From the NCBI RefSeq assembly GCF_012163145.1, contig NZ_JAAVTX010000004.1, positions 62,001-126,000 on the forward strand: 64,000 nucleotides of DNA, written 5' to 3'. The stretch is from Falsiroseomonas frigidaquae. GTDB lineage: Bacteria > Pseudomonadota > Alphaproteobacteria > Acetobacterales > Acetobacteraceae. Under the pieces are notes generated by a model. That model made no database searches, had not been told where the DNA came from, and saw nothing but the letters and a program-made list of their open reading frames with translations. Of this stretch, positions 33,650 through 42,323 are shown in pieces. Each line of letters opens with the position of its first letter. Position 1 is the first letter of the stretch. The position numbers were made by a program, and so were the translations under genes.

Positions 33650-34576
33650 ATGGGTCACCAAAAAGAGCGGGGCAAGAAATTTCGCGGCTGCTACACAGTA
33701 CTGATCACGCCCTTCACCGAGGGCGGTGAGGCAGTGGATCTGAAGGCGCTGGAGCGCCTGGTGGAATTTCAGATCCGCGAAGGTATACGCGGCCTGATTC
33801 CGCTCGGCTCCACCGGCGAGTTCCTGTCGGTCTCGCCGGAGGAACGCACGGCGATCGTCGAGACGGTGGTGAAGACCGCCGCCGGCCGCGTGCCCGTGCT
33901 GATCGGCACCGGAGCCGAGGATACGCGGGAGGTGGTGCGCACGTCGAAGGAGGCGGAAGCGCTGGGCGCCGATGGCGTGATGATCATCCCGCCCTTTTAT
34001 TCGGTGCCGACCGAGGACGAGCTGTACGTCCACTACAAGAAGGTCGCGGACGCCATCGGCATCCCGATCATGGTCTACAACAACCCTGCGACGGCGAATG
34101 TGGATCTGACGCCGAAGATCCTCGCGCGTCTCGCCACCATCGAGAGCTGCCTCTACGTGAAGGAGAGCACGCTGGAGGTGACGCGCGTGCGCGACATCGT
34201 CGATCTCTGCGGCGACCGCATGGAAGTCTTCGCCGGCGTGCTCGGCTATGAGAGCGCCTGGCTGGGGGCGATCGGCTGGGTCGCGGTGTGTTCCAACCTG
34301 GCGCCGAAGCTGTCCACCGAGATGTTCCACGCGGCGGCCTTCGACAAGGACATGGACAAGGCCTTGCCGTTGTATCGCAAGCTGATGCCGCTGCTGCCCT
34401 TCGTCGGCGGGCCGCGCTACGTCTCCGGCACCAAGGCGGGCTTCCGGCTGATGGGCATGCCGATGGGCGATCCGCGTCCGCCGCGGCTGCCGCTGCCCGG
34501 CGCCGACACGGCGCAGCTCAGCGCCGTGCTGCAAGGCATGGGCCTGCTGTCCGAGGGTGCGCGGCAGGCCGCCTGA
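33650..34576 (+). CDS. DHDPS-family lyase/deaminase (N-acetylneuraminate lyase superfamily)
   Basis: 308-residue class I aldolase-type TIM barrel. Seen: TPFTEGGEAVD, GSTGEFLSVSPEER (the GSTGE substrate loop), IPIMVYNNPATANVD with the catalytic Tyr, and the Schiff-base Lys in CLYVKESTLEV. The family includes dihydrodipicolinate synthase, sugar-acid lyases, and the pyrroline-4-hydroxy-2-carboxylate deaminase of hydroxyproline breakdown. Its position next to an amino-acid dehydrogenase and an amino-acid ABC receptor favours the last. ATG 33650 follows GGAG with 7-nt spacing, 68 nt from the divergent dehydrogenase start. Confidence 0.88.
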   Translation: MGHQKERGKKFRGCYTVLITPFTEGGEAVDLKALERLVEFQIREGIRGLIPLGSTGEFLSVSPEERTAIVETVVKTAAGRVPVLIGTGAEDTREVVRTSKEAEALGADGVMIIPPFYSVPTEDELYVHYKKVADAIGIPIMVYNNPATANVDLTPKILARLATIESCLYVKESTLEVTRVRDIVDLCGDRMEVFAGVLGYESAWLGAIGWVAVCSNLAPKLSTEMFHAAAFDKDMDKALPLYRKLMPLLPFVGGPRYVSGTKAGFRLMGMPMGDPRPPRLPLPGADTAQLSAVLQGMGLLSEGARQAA

Positions 34577-34610
34577 CTTCTTCTTCGAACCAAACAGGGA
34601 GTTTCAAACC

Positions 34611-35450
34611 ATGCGTCGTCTTCTGCTCGCCGCCGCGCTCGCGGCCTTCGCCTCGCCTGCCTTTGCCCCCGTCGCTTCGGCCCAGGCGCCCGCCGGCTGC
34701 ACGCCGCGCGTCGCCAATTCCGAGCTGGTGAAGCCCGGCACGCTGATCATGTCGATCAACCCGACCCTGCCGCCGCTGCAATTCGTCAATGCGCAGGGCC
34801 AGCTGCAGGGGCTGCGCGTCGATCTCGGCGTGGAGATCGCGCGGCGGCTTTGCCTGACGCCGGAATGGGTTCGGATCGAGTTCAGCGCGATGATTCCGGG
34901 CCTCGCGGCGCGGCGCTGGGACGTGATCAACAGCGGCACCTTCTTCACCCCGGCGCGCGCCGAGATCATGCAGATGCTGCGCTACGAGAATGCGGCCGTC
35001 GCCTTCTCCGCCGCGCGCGGCAACCCGCTGAACATCTCCAGTGTCGATGACCTGGCCGGCAAGACCGTGGGTGTCGAGCTCGGCGGCTTCGAGGAATCCC
35101 GCACCCGCGCGCTGAGCGCGGATCTGGTCGCACGCGGCAAGGCTGCCATCACCATCCGCACCTTCGACAACTTCGCCATCGCCTTCCAGGCGCTGCGCGC
35201 CGGCCAGGTGCAGGCGGTGACGAGCGTGGATGCAGTGGCCGCCGAATACGACCAGCGCGGCGATTTTCCGCGTGTTCTGCATGGCCTGTTCCCTACCCCC
35301 GCGAGCCTTGCCATGCGGTCGCGTCCGCTGGCGCAGGAAATCGCCAAGGTGCTGACCGAGATGAAGGCGGATGGCAGCTACGACCGCCTGTTCGACCGCT
35401 ACGGCGTGTCGAAGTACGAGGCGGGCTTCGAGGTCGTCGGCCCGCAATAA
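34611..35450 (+). CDS. Amino-acid ABC transporter substrate-binding protein (family 3)
   Basis: 279 residues with a Sec signal (MRRLLLAAALAAFASPAFA, cleavage after ASAQ). Mature blocks: GTLIMSINPTLPPLQFVNAQ, GLRVDLGVEIARRLCL, DVINSGTFFTPAR, DLAGKTVGVELGGFEES and DGSYDRLFDRYGVSKYEAG, the order of polar amino-acid receptors. Start ATG 34611 follows AGGGAG. It begins 34 nt after the lyase stop. A strong hairpin separates it from the permease gene, which usually raises receptor over permease expression. The ligand could be hydroxyproline by context; this is inference. Confidence 0.9.
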   Translation: MRRLLLAAALAAFASPAFAPVASAQAPAGCTPRVANSELVKPGTLIMSINPTLPPLQFVNAQGQLQGLRVDLGVEIARRLCLTPEWVRIEFSAMIPGLAARRWDVINSGTFFTPARAEIMQMLRYENAAVAFSAARGNPLNISSVDDLAGKTVGVELGGFEESRTRALSADLVARGKAAITIRTFDNFAIAFQALRAGQVQAVTSVDAVAAEYDQRGDFPRVLHGLFPTPASLAMRSRPLAQEIAKVLTEMKADGSYDRLFDRYGVSKYEAGFEVVGPQ

Positions 35451-35468
35451 TCGCAGGAAGGATCTGGC

Positions 35469-35491
35469 GGCCCGCGCACCTCGCGCGGGCC
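35469..35491 (+). terminator. Intercistronic hairpin between receptor and permease genes
   Basis: Perfect 9-bp stem, GGCCCGCGC (35469-35477) with GCGCGGGCC (35483-35491), 5-nt loop, 18 nt after the receptor stop in a 154-nt gap. There is no U tract. Hairpins here commonly protect the receptor mRNA from 3' decay or partly end transcription, lowering permease output. Confidence 0.6.
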
Positions 35492-35604
35492 GAGGCCACG
35501 AACCTGGCCCGCGCCCAGACCACCACGCTTGCCAGGCACGATCGTGCACGGCGCGAAGCCAGGCGGCCGCAGGCCGCACCCGGCGTTTGAGGGCCTGAAC
35601 AAGA

Positions 35605-36294
35605 ATGCATATCTGGTCCTGGCAGGGCTTCTTCGACTACCTGTTCAATCCCTTCCTGCTGGAAGGCGCGCTCACCACGCTGTGGCTGACCGCGGCCTCC
35701 CTCGTCTGCGGGCTCGCGCTCGGCATCGTCGTGGCGCTGCTGCGGCTGTCCGGCAACAAGTGGCTGGCGGCGCTGGCCAGCTTCTATTGCTGGATCTTCC
35801 GCGGCACGCCGCTGCTGGTGCAGTTGCTCATCATCTATACCGGCCTGCCGCTGTTCGGCGTGCGCTTCAGCGTGACGCAGGCTGCCCTCCTCGGCCTGGC
35901 GCTGAACGAGGCCGCCTATCTCAGCGAGATCGTGCGCTCCGGCATCTCCGCCGTCGGCCCGGGGCAGCGGGAGGCGGGGCTGGCGCTGGGGCTGAAGAAG
36001 ATCCAGGTCTTCCGCACCATCACCTGGCCGCAGGCGTTCCGCATCATCATTCCGCCGCTGGGCAATTCGGTGAACGGCTTGCTGAAGACCACCTCGGTGG
36101 CCAGCGTGATCTCCATGGAGGAATTGCTGCGGCGCACGCAGATCCTGATCCAGGAGAAGTTCCTGGTGCTGGAATTATTCCTCGCCGCGGCGTTCTGGTA
36201 CCTGGTGATGACCACGGTGTGGGACCTGGTGCAGCGCCAGCTGGAGAAGCGCTACGGCCGCGCCTACGTCACCACCGCGGCGGACCGGCGCTGA
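35605..36294 (+). CDS. Amino-acid ABC transporter permease (HisM/GlnP type)
   Basis: 229-residue inner-membrane permease with about five hydrophobic helices (LLEGALTTLWLTAASLVCGL, LLVQLLIIYTGLPLFGV, LFLAAAFWYLVMTTVW among them). The coupling EAA-type loop reads REAGLALGLKKIQVF. It would carry the substrate delivered by the receptor encoded 154 nt upstream. A single permease suggests a homodimer. No ATPase gene of this family follows; the next gene is a convergent NUDIX hydrolase 3 nt away. The ATPase must be encoded elsewhere or shared. Confidence 0.92.
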   Translation: MHIWSWQGFFDYLFNPFLLEGALTTLWLTAASLVCGLALGIVVALLRLSGNKWLAALASFYCWIFRGTPLLVQLLIIYTGLPLFGVRFSVTQAALLGLALNEAAYLSEIVRSGISAVGPGQREAGLALGLKKIQVFRTITWPQAFRIIIPPLGNSVNGLLKTTSVASVISMEELLRRTQILIQEKFLVLELFLAAAFWYLVMTTVWDLVQRQLEKRYGRAYVTTAADRR

Positions 36295-36297
36295 AGC

Positions 36298-36786
36298 TCA
36301 GCCGGCGGCGATGGTGCGCAGCAGCGCCGCCAGTTCCGGCTCCGCCACCAGCCCCGCGGCGGTGGCGGGCGTGACCAGCCGGCGCTCCCGCTGCCGCCGC
36401 TCCGGCCAGTCATGCAGCAGGCGGGCGACGCGGAGGCGATAGACCATCACCTCGCAGGGCAGCAGCACGCCGCCTGGCTTGCGCTTGTTGTAGCCGAAGC
36501 TGCCGATCGGTTCCGGATCGGCATCCCCGACGATGCCGGCTTCCTCGAAGGCTTCGCGCACGGCGCTGCGATGCGGCTGTTCGCCCGGCTCGATCCAGCC
36601 CTTGGGAATCACCCAGCGCCGCGTCTCGCGGCTGGTCACCAGTACCACGCGCAGGGCGGTGCCCATGCCGGTCAGTGGCAGAGCCGCACATTGCCGGCGG
36701 AGGTCAGCCACCACATCGCCGCCCGGCATCTTTTCCCTGACCCCCCGGATCGCAGTGAGGCGGCCAATCCGCCTACGAAATTGCAT
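36298..36786 (-). CDS. NUDIX hydrolase
   Basis: 162 residues. The Nudix box is complete: GWIEPGEQPHRSAVREAFEE followed by AGI, with the REAFEE glutamates for metal binding. The core starts at ALRVVLVTSRETRRWVIPKG, and YNKRKPGGVLLPCEVMVY follows. This is the short DIPP/MTH1-like type that hydrolyses nucleoside diphosphates linked to another group; the substrate is open. Family homology begins near residue 30, so ATG 36729 (MPGGDVV) is an alternative start. The gap to the next minus-strand gene is 92 nt. Confidence 0.85.
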   Translation of the reverse strand: MQFRRRIGRLTAIRGVREKMPGGDVVADLRRQCAALPLTGMGTALRVVLVTSRETRRWVIPKGWIEPGEQPHRSAVREAFEEAGIVGDADPEPIGSFGYNKRKPGGVLLPCEVMVYRLRVARLLHDWPERRQRERRLVTPATAAGLVAEPELAALLRTIAAG

Positions 36787-36878
36787 ATGATCCAGATGGA
36801 CAATCCGCGGCAGGATGTGAAGAGCTTATGAATGCGCCTGGTCATTTCATACGGATGACTGGACTTGTCATGGATGTT

Positions 36879-38438
36879 TCACAGCTCCAGCAGCGCCAGC
36901 GCATGCGCCCGAAGCTTCACCTTCTGCACCTTTCCACTGGCGGTCATGCCGATCGCCTCGAAGCCACCGACGATTCGCAGGTGCCGTGGCATGCGGAAAT
37001 TCGCCAAGCGCGGCTTCAGCCAGGCGAGCAGTTCCGCCTCCGTCACCGCAGCACCCTCTCGCAGTTGCACGAAGGCGGCCACCACTTCCGTCAACCGCGC
37101 ATCCGGCACGCCGACCACCTGGGCGAGCGCCACGGCCGGGTGCGCCGACAATACCTCCTCCACCTCGGCCGGCGCGACATTCTCGCCGCCGACGCGGATC
37201 ACGTCCTTGATACGGCCGACCATGCGCAGCCGCCCATCCGCATCCTGCGTGCCGAGGTCGCCGGTGCGCAGGAAGCCGTCCGGCGTGAAGGTCCTCCGGG
37301 TGTTTTCGGCATCGTTCAGGTAGCCGCGCATGATCGACCAGCCCTTCACCTGGATCTCGCCGGCCTGCCCCGCGGGAAGCGGCGCGTTGCTGGCGGGGTC
37401 GGCGATGCGGACCTCGAGCCCCGCATGCGGCACCGCACCGCCGGCGATACGCGCCTCGACCGGCTCGCGATGGTCGGACAGGGCGACATTGGGCGACGCC
37501 TCGCTCAGCCCATAGGCCCAGCAGAGGTCGGTTACGCCCATCTCCTCGACGATCCGGCGCATCGTCTCCGGCCCCGCCGCGGCCCAGCCGCCGCGCAGAT
37601 GCAGCCGCGCGCGATCGAAGCGCGGATGCGACATGATCAACTGGAAGATCGCGTCATTGCCGGAGGTCAGCGTGCAGCGCTCACGCTCCAGCAGATCGAG
37701 CGCGGCACCGGCCTCGAAGGTCGGCGGCGTGACCATCGCGGCACCGGTCGCCAGGCAGACCAGCAGCGACAGCGTCGATCCGGCGACATGGAAAAAGGGC
37801 CGGCAGTTCAGGTAGCGGTCATCCGGCCGCACGCCCAGCTTCGCGGCGCAGGCTGTCGCGTTGCGCAGCATGTTGTGGTGCGTCAGCAGCACGCCCTTGG
37901 GGTGGGCTGTGGTGCCGGAGGTGTATTGCACCAGCAGGATGTCCTCCGCCGTCACCTCGGCCATGGCGGCGTCCAGCGCGGCGTCTTCCACCGCCTGCGC
38001 ACGAAAGCTGTCCCAGCCCGGCGTGCCCGCCACGATCACATGGCGCAGCTCCGGCAGCTCCGCCCGCACCTCGGCGACGGCCGATGCAAAGTCGATGTTG
38101 AGGAAGCGCCCGGCCAGCAGCGCCACCTTGCAGCGTGCGCGGCCCAGGGCGAAGGCGATCTCGGGCGGCTTGAAGCGGGTGTTGACCGGCACCGTCACCG
38201 CGCCGATCAGCGCCGCGCCGTAGAAGCCCGCAACCCAGTTCGCATCATTGCCCATCAGCAGCCCGACGAAATCGCCGCGCCGCACGCCGAGCGCCAGCAG
38301 GCTGCGCGCCACGCCGCGGGCTTCCGCACGCAGTTCCGCATGGGTCAGCCGCAGGCCATCGGCCACCAGCGCCTCCGCCGCGCCGCGCGTCGCCGCATTG
38401 GCGTCCAGGAGGTCGGCGACACGGGTGGTCCAGCTCAT
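36879..38438 (-). CDS. Class I acyl-CoA ligase (AMP-binding), third gene of a coupled operon
   Basis: 519 residues, adenylate-forming ligase that activates a carboxylic acid with ATP and CoA. Seen: P-loop VQYTSGTTAHPKGVLL, AYGLSEASPN (A5-like motif), GFLRTGDLGTQDADG, GRIKDVIRVGGENVAP, and the C-terminal catalytic Lys in GMTASGKVQKVKL. Its ATG shares ATGA with the stop of the enoyl-CoA hydratase gene, so it is translationally coupled. With the CoA-transferase and hydratase genes it forms a small acid-degradation unit; the acid is unknown (medium-chain or aromatic possible). Confidence 0.92.
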   Translation of the reverse strand: MSWTTRVADLLDANAATRGAAEALVADGLRLTHAELRAEARGVARSLLALGVRRGDFVGLLMGNDANWVAGFYGAALIGAVTVPVNTRFKPPEIAFALGRARCKVALLAGRFLNIDFASAVAEVRAELPELRHVIVAGTPGWDSFRAQAVEDAALDAAMAEVTAEDILLVQYTSGTTAHPKGVLLTHHNMLRNATACAAKLGVRPDDRYLNCRPFFHVAGSTLSLLVCLATGAAMVTPPTFEAGAALDLLERERCTLTSGNDAIFQLIMSHPRFDRARLHLRGGWAAAGPETMRRIVEEMGVTDLCWAYGLSEASPNVALSDHREPVEARIAGGAVPHAGLEVRIADPASNAPLPAGQAGEIQVKGWSIMRGYLNDAENTRRTFTPDGFLRTGDLGTQDADGRLRMVGRIKDVIRVGGENVAPAEVEEVLSAHPAVALAQVVGVPDARLTEVVAAFVQLREGAAVTEAELLAWLKPRLANFRMPRHLRIVGGFEAIGMTASGKVQKVKLRAHALALLEL

Positions 38439-39172
38439 CGGCCGAACCCGGACATCGCCTTGCGCCATTCGGCGGCGGCCAGGCTGTCCTCGATCGCCAG
38501 CAGTTCCGTCGCCAGCGCGCCGCGCGGGTCCCGTTCCAGCCCCTCGTCGATGCAGCGCTTCGCGAGTGCCAATGCAGAGGCGGGCGCCTTCAGGATGGTG
38601 GCGGTGATCGCCGCCAGCGTGGCCTCCACAGCATCGGGCGCAACCAGCCGCGCCACCAGCCCGGCCGCCACAGCCTCCTCCGCCGACAGCACGCGGCCGG
38701 TAAACATCATGTCCTTCGCCAGCCGCTTGCCGAGGATGCGCGGCAGGCGCTGCGTCGCGCCCACCGTGCCCCACAGCGCCTCCGGCGTCTTGAAGCTGGC
38801 AGCCGGGGTGGCGAGGATCAGGTCACAGGCTGCGGCAATCTCCACGCCCGACCCAACGGCCGGGCCCTCGACCACGGCGATGCTCGGCATCGGCAGCCGC
38901 TCAATGGATTCATACGCCCAAAATCCCTTCACGCGGCGTGCACGCACCGCGTTGTCGTCCATGCCCTGGCGTTCCTTCAGGTCCGCGCCTGCACAGAAGA
39001 CCGGGCCATTGGCGCGGATTACCACGCATTTCGCCTGGGCCTCCGTGGCGCGGCGGCAGGCGGCGGCCAGCGCCTCGGCGAGTGCCAGGTTGAGCGCGTT
39101 GCGCGCCTGCGGCCGATCCAGCGTCAGCGTGACCAGGCCCTCGGCCTCGGCGTAGAGCAGCGGCTCCGTCAT
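38435..39172 (-). CDS. Enoyl-CoA hydratase/isomerase family protein
   Basis: 245-residue crotonase fold. Oxyanion-hole strands are in VIRANGPVFCAGADLKERQG and VEGPAVGSGVEIAAACDL. The second glutamate usual in classical hydratases (at EALWGTVGA) is retained, consistent with hydratase activity. The C-terminus AAAEWRKAMSGFGR is unlike the trimer-forming GKRKP tail. ATGA overlaps tie it to both the upstream CoA-transferase and downstream ligase genes. Substrate not assignable. Confidence 0.9.
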   Translation of the reverse strand: MTEPLLYAEAEGLVTLTLDRPQARNALNLALAEALAAACRRATEAQAKCVVIRANGPVFCAGADLKERQGMDDNAVRARRVKGFWAYESIERLPMPSIAVVEGPAVGSGVEIAAACDLILATPAASFKTPEALWGTVGATQRLPRILGKRLAKDMMFTGRVLSAEEAVAAGLVARLVAPDAVEATLAAITATILKAPASALALAKRCIDEGLERDPRGALATELLAIEDSLAAAEWRKAMSGFGR

Positions 39173-40341
39173 ATCGCACCTTCCTCCCGCAATGCGGCGA
39201 TCCTGTCCGCGTCGTAGCCGAGCTCGGCCAGCACATCGTCCGTATCCGCGCCCAGTGCCGGGGCGGGCAGCGGCGAAGGATCCGCCAGGCCGTCGAACCG
39301 GAATGGCAGGCGCAGCGCGGGATGCGTCGCCGCGCCATGCGCCACCTGCGCCACGCTGCCGCGCGCCTGCACATGCGGGTCCGCCACCACCTCATCCAGC
39401 GCCAGCACCGGGCCGTTCGGCACATTCGCCGCATCCAGCACCGCCACCGCCTCCGCGCGGGACATCGCGCCGAGGGCGGCGGACATCGCCGCCATGATGC
39501 GCTCCCGCTGCTCCAGCCGCTCGGCATTGGTTGCCAGCCCGGCCAGGTCACCAAGCCCCAGCGCGGCGCAGAGCGGTGCCCAGTGCTGGTCGCTGGCGGT
39601 GATGTGCAGGAAGCGGTCGTCCTTGCAGCGGAAGCTGGCGGTGGGCACCCGGCCGGGATGTTCCGTTCCGAGCCGTGGCGGCACCTCCCCCAGCGCGAAC
39701 AGACGTGCCGCGGCAATCGTCAGCAAGGCCACCTGCCCGTCCAGCATGCTGAAATCCACATGCGCGCCATGCCCCGTGGCGTCCCGCCCGCGCAGCGCGG
39801 CGAGCAGCGCGATCGCCACCCACAGCCCGCTGGTCAGGTCCGCCACGGGCAGCCCTGGCTTCACCGGCCCGCCGCCCTTCTCCCCGGTCAGGCCCATCAG
39901 CCCGCCCATCGCCTGAAACACCGTGTCGTAGCCTTTCCGGGTCGCGTAGGGACCGGTTTGGCCGAAGCCAGTGCAGGACAGGTACACCAGCCGTGGATTC
40001 ACCTTCTGCAACTCGGAAAAGTCCAGCTTGCGGCGCGCGAGCGTGCCCGTTGGAAAATTCTCCACCAGCGCATCCGCGCCCGCCACCAGGTCGCGGATCA
40101 GCTGCCGCCCGCCGGGCTTGCGCATGTCCACGGTGATGCTGCGCTTGCCGCGGTTGCAGGCGAGGAAATAGCCGCTGACGCCGAAATCGAAGAACGGCTC
40201 GAAGCCCCGGGTTTCATCCCCCGTCCCGGGCTGCTCCACCTTAATGACGGTGGCGCCGAGTTCCGACAGCAGCATCGTGGCGAAGGGGCAGGCCAGCACG
40301 CGCGAAAGGTCCAGGATGCGCAGCCCTTCGAGCGGCCTCAT
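39169..40341 (-). CDS. CaiB/BaiF (family III) CoA-transferase, first gene of a coupled operon
   Basis: 390 residues from MRPLEGLRILDLSRVLACPF, the conserved family N-terminus. Later blocks: GATVIKVEQPGTGDETRG, CNRGKRSITVDMRKP, the Asp nucleophile region ALVENFPTGTLARRK, LVYLSCTGFGQTGPYA, and GYDTVFQAMGGLMGLTG. It transfers CoA between carboxylic acids as a dimer of interlocked rings. ATG 40341 fits homology; in-frame ATGs at 40359 and 40368 are alternatives, and 40359 follows GGGGG. Divergent from a Bug receptor gene with 129 nt between starts. Confidence 0.92.
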   Translation of the reverse strand: MRPLEGLRILDLSRVLACPFATMLLSELGATVIKVEQPGTGDETRGFEPFFDFGVSGYFLACNRGKRSITVDMRKPGGRQLIRDLVAGADALVENFPTGTLARRKLDFSELQKVNPRLVYLSCTGFGQTGPYATRKGYDTVFQAMGGLMGLTGEKGGGPVKPGLPVADLTSGLWVAIALLAALRGRDATGHGAHVDFSMLDGQVALLTIAAARLFALGEVPPRLGTEHPGRVPTASFRCKDDRFLHITASDQHWAPLCAALGLGDLAGLATNAERLEQRERIMAAMSAALGAMSRAEAVAVLDAANVPNGPVLALDEVVADPHVQARGSVAQVAHGAATHPALRLPFRFDGLADPSPLPAPALGADTDDVLAELGYDADRIAALREEGAI

Positions 40342-40470
40342 GACGCCATCGCCTGCCATCCGATCCATCCCCCGTTCCGTGCTTGCAGGAATGGGGGCTG
40401 TTGGTTGAGGATGTCAACGGTAAGGGCCGTCAGAGCCCGTCGTCAGTGCCCCTGGGATGGAGACCACACA

Positions 40471-41457
40471 ATGCACATCACGCGCCGCCACGCGCTGGCC
40501 GGGCTCGGCCTGGCGCCACTCGCACTGGCCGCACCCGCCCTGGTTCGGCCCGCTTTGGCCCAGCCCGCCTGGCCGAACCGGCCGGTGCGCTTCATCGTGC
40601 CCTTCGCCGCCGGCGGCCCGGTCGAGGTGCCCGCCCGCTTCATCGCCGATGCGCTGGGCGGCAAGCTGGGGCAGCCGGTGGTGGTGGAGACCAAGCCGGG
40701 CGCCGGCGGGTCGCTCGGCGTGCAGGCGGTGGTGCAGGCGAATGACCCGCATACGCTGCTGTTCACCACATCCTCCGTCGCCATCCTGCCGGCGATGATG
40801 GCGAACCCCGGCTACGACCCGTTCCGCGACCTGGTTCCGATCACCATGGTCAGCGAGGCGCCGATGGTGCTGCTGGCCAAGCCGGACCACCCGATCAAGG
40901 ACCTGGCCGACCTGCTGGCGCGGGCCAAGGCGCGGCCGGGCGCGATCAGCTACGGCACCTCCGGCGTCGGCTCCACCACCCATCTCGGCGGCGCGCTGCT
41001 GGGCGTGCGGGCGGGGATCGATCTGCTGCACGTGCCCTATCGCGGCGCCGGCCAGGCGGTGAATGCGCTGTATGCGGGCGACACGGATCTGCTGGTGACC
41101 GGCACGATCGAGGCGCTGACCCATGTGCGCGACGGCCGCCTGAAGGCGATCGCGGTCACCAGCGGCGAACGCGCCAGCAGCCTGCCGGATGTGCCGGCGA
41201 TCGGCGAGGCGGTGCCCGGCTACGCCATGACCATCTGGTACGCCATGTTCGGCCCGCGCAACATGCCCGAGGAGGTGGTGCAGCGCCTGGCGCGGGAGGT
41301 GGCGCCGCTGTCCCGCGGCAATCTGCTGGCCACCCGCATGGAGGAAAGCGGCGCGAAGCTGCTGCTGGACGGCCCCGCCCGGCTAACGGAGCGCCTGCGC
41401 CTGGAAGTGCCGCAGTGGCGGGAGGTGGTGGCCCGCGCCGGCATCCAGGCCGGGTGA
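40471..41457 (+). CDS. Bug/TctC family receptor, sixth copy
   Basis: 328 residues from ATG 40471 with a Tat-type signal (HITRRHALAGLGLAPLALA). Blocks: VRFIVPFAAGGPVEVPARF, VVVETKPGAGGSLGVQAVV, ISYGTSGVGSTTHLGGALL and HVPYRGAGQAVNALYAG. It is closest in style to the canonical Burkholderia-type Bug proteins. GGAGA precedes the start by 8 nt. It is divergent from the CoA-transferase operon, which may break down its ligand. The stop lies 2 nt from the convergent ligase alpha gene. Confidence 0.92.
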   Translation: MHITRRHALAGLGLAPLALAAPALVRPALAQPAWPNRPVRFIVPFAAGGPVEVPARFIADALGGKLGQPVVVETKPGAGGSLGVQAVVQANDPHTLLFTTSSVAILPAMMANPGYDPFRDLVPITMVSEAPMVLLAKPDHPIKDLADLLARAKARPGAISYGTSGVGSTTHLGGALLGVRAGIDLLHVPYRGAGQAVNALYAGDTDLLVTGTIEALTHVRDGRLKAIAVTSGERASSLPDVPAIGEAVPGYAMTIWYAMFGPRNMPEEVVQRLAREVAPLSRGNLLATRMEESGAKLLLDGPARLTERLRLEVPQWREVVARAGIQAG

Positions 41458-41459
41458 GG

Positions 41460-42323
41460 CTACAGCCCCGCCAGGGCGGCGACCGCGTCCTCGGGCCGCG
41501 CCACCGCCAGGGCGCCGGCCTGCGCCAGCGCGGCGAGCTTGGCCGCCGCCGTCTCCCGCTCCGCCCCCGCCAGCGCGCCGGCATGGCCCATGCGGGTGCC
41601 GGGCGGGGCATGGCGGCCCATCACCAGCGCGACCAGGGGCTTGCCAAGCGTGGGCAGCGCCTCGGCCAGCGCATATTCCTTGTCACCGCCGAGTTCGCCG
41701 CAATACAGCACCGCCCGCGTGCCGGGGTCGGCGGCCAGCATGGGCAGGTATTCATGCGGGTTGCGGCCGATCACCAGGTCGCCGCCCATATGGATGACGG
41801 CGCTCTGGCCGATGCCGGCCTCGGTCAGCAGGCGGGCCAGCGCCAGGGTCAGCGTGCCGCTGCGGCAGAGCAGGGCGACATGGCCCGGGCGGCAGAATTC
41901 CGGCGCGATGGAGCCGAGCAGCGTGCGGCCGGGGATGCAGAGGCCGAGCGTATTCGGCCCGACCAGCCAGCACCCCGCCGCACGGGCTTCCTGCGCCGCC
42001 TTCAGGCTGTCCTGCACCGGCACATACTCCGCCGCGGCGACGATCAGCGGGATGCGCGCGGCGATGGCGCCCCGCACCGCATCCAGCACGCCATCCGGCG
42101 GCGTGTAGAGCACCGCGGCATCGGCGGGCGCATCGAGCTGGCTGTAGTCATCCAGCAGCGGCAGCCCATCCTGGCTGGTACCGCCACGGCCCGGCGCGAT
42201 GCCGGCCACCAGGCTGGTGCCGGCGGCCCGCATGGCGGCGACCTGGGCGCTGGCGTAGCGTCCCGTCGGGTTGACCACGACGACGCGGCGGGGCGCATCC
42301 TGCAGCAGATTTTTTTGCATCAT
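41460..42323 (-). CDS. Succinyl-CoA synthetase alpha-like CoA-binding subunit
   Basis: 287 residues with the CoA-binding Rossmann domain (RRVVVVNPTGRYASAQ, VLYTPPDGVLDAVRGAI) and the ligase domain with the phosphohistidine site MGHAGALAGAERETA. GPNTLGLCIPG and GTLTLALARLLTEAG correspond to the SucD substrate blocks. It should pair with the beta-like protein encoded divergently (42353-43495) as an ADP-forming CoA ligase. Sequence is well diverged from housekeeping SucD. The start codons ATGATG are followed by CAAAAAAAT, a seven-A run rare in this DNA, with the frame continuing normally. Confidence 0.85.
   Translation of the reverse strand: MMQKNLLQDAPRRVVVVNPTGRYASAQVAAMRAAGTSLVAGIAPGRGGTSQDGLPLLDDYSQLDAPADAAVLYTPPDGVLDAVRGAIAARIPLIVAAAEYVPVQDSLKAAQEARAAGCWLVGPNTLGLCIPGRTLLGSIAPEFCRPGHVALLCRSGTLTLALARLLTEAGIGQSAVIHMGGDLVIGRNPHEYLPMLAADPGTRAVLYCGELGGDKEYALAEALPTLGKPLVALVMGRHAPPGTRMGHAGALAGAERETAAAKLAALAQAGALAVARPEDAVAALAGL

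Noticed and set aside
30825-33704. 959-codon plus-strand frame opposite the fused dehydrogenase
   Set aside because: Shadow composition; the minus strand has cofactor motifs in correct order.
42305-42323. Seven-A run at the start of the CoA-ligase alpha gene as a programmed frameshift site
   Set aside because: The zero frame continues through a complete protein and neither shifted frame gives family sequence, so no frameshift is needed.
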